From Collinsella bouchesdurhonensis (GTDB taxonomy: Bacteria > Actinomycetota > Coriobacteriia > Coriobacteriales > Coriobacteriaceae), in contig NZ_LT699743.1 of NCBI RefSeq assembly GCF_900155365.1, positions 312,219-376,218 on the forward strand: a stretch of DNA of 64,000 bases, given 5' to 3'. The translations under genes and the position numbers were made by a program. Position 1 is the stretch's first letter. Every line of letters starts with the position of its first letter. This document shows positions 63,745 to 64,000 of this stretch, piece by piece. Below the pieces are notes generated by a model. That model made no database searches, had not been told where the DNA came from, and saw only the letters and a list, made by a program, of their open reading frames with translations.

Positions 63745-64000
63745 CTAGACCGTCAAGAACACCATGATGATGATCGCGGCAAAACCCGCGATGTCAGCAC
63801 CGGAGAAAGCCACGCCCAAAAGAATGGCGCTCGTCACCGCCGCAGAGACAGGCTCCACCGTGGCGATCATGCTCGCACGCATGCCGCCCAAATCCTTGAC
63901 GCCCTGCATATAAAGCATGTAGGAAAGGAACGAACCGGCAACGATAAAGACCACCAGGGCCTCAATGCCTGCAATGTCAAGCGCGGGCACATTGTTCCAC
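63745..64000 (-). CDS. EamA-family (DMT superfamily) transporter, C-terminal part
   Basis: Partial: the frame is open to the window edge, so only the last ~85 residues are seen. Three hydrophobic segments and the EamA-type YMQGVKDLGGMRASMIATVEP, SAAVTSAILLG pattern mark the last helices of a drug/metabolite transporter. The start and substrate lie outside the window. Confidence 0.82.
   Translation of the reverse strand, partial: WNNVPALDIAGIEALVVFIVAGSFLSYMLYMQGVKDLGGMRASMIATVEPVSAAVTSAILLGVAFSGADIAGFAAIIIMVFLTV

Overview
The window is a contiguous, gene-dense stretch of a GC-rich bacterial chromosome. Gene content points to a Coriobacteriia actinobacterium of the Collinsella type. The signs are membrane-anchored LuxR-type regulators, a complete agmatine deiminase pathway, tandem YhgE/Pip proteins, a Tad pilus locus, and a T-box in front of pheST. 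This taxonomic reading is inference from gene content; no 16S gene is present. There is no rRNA, CRISPR array, phage or transposase gene. One tRNA (Phe, GAA) is present.

Layout. (1) 1-11.8 kb: an agmatine fermentation locus on the minus strand. It holds putrescine carbamoyltransferase, an APC antiporter, agmatine deiminase and carbamate kinase. A second paralogous antiporter lies upstream, a membrane LuxR regulator sits at each end, and a Tat-exported lipoprotein amidohydrolase follows. A shared ~55-bp upstream element with AGTTTATTC/GAATAAACT half-sites links ptcA, the second antiporter and the second LuxR gene. (2) 11.8-18.2 kb: a BceAB-like ABC exporter, a Nudix-Vsr fusion protein, a cytosolic amidohydrolase and a zinc-ribbon protein. 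(3) 18.3-30.4 kb: two overlapping YhgE/Pip genes behind a dyad operator, htpG, an orphan PD-(D/E)XK-like gene behind a MITE-like element, then pstB-phoB-phoR. (4) 30.4-39.5 kb: DD-carboxypeptidase, PHP phosphoesterase, tatD-rsmA-HD, metG, rsmI, a glycoside hydrolase 5 homologue with altered catalytic residues, and tRNA-Phe. (5) 39.6-49.1 kb: a Tad/Flp pilus operon (cpaB, cpaE, cpaF, tadB, tadC, flp, several pseudopilins, a DUF192 gene). (6) 49.4-64 kb: rsgA, a Ca2+-type P-ATPase with a structured leader, pyruvate kinase, a zinc phospholipase C-like gene, pheS-pheT, an M32 carboxypeptidase, an SPFH protein and the end of an EamA transporter.

How the genes work together. Agmatine enters through an antiporter in exchange for putrescine. 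It is deiminated to N-carbamoylputrescine, phosphorolysed to putrescine and carbamoyl phosphate, and the carbamoyl phosphate yields ATP through carbamate kinase. That gives energy and raises pH without redox chemistry, which suits a gut anaerobe. The Tad genes form one tightly overlapping operon bounded upstream by two tandem terminators.

Intergenic regions carry several long, nested inverted repeats (23.5, 25.8, 30.3 and 60.7 kb). They are not coding and look like small dispersed elements or large RNA hairpins. They, the agmatine operator family and the Nudix-Vsr fusion are the least explained parts of the window.
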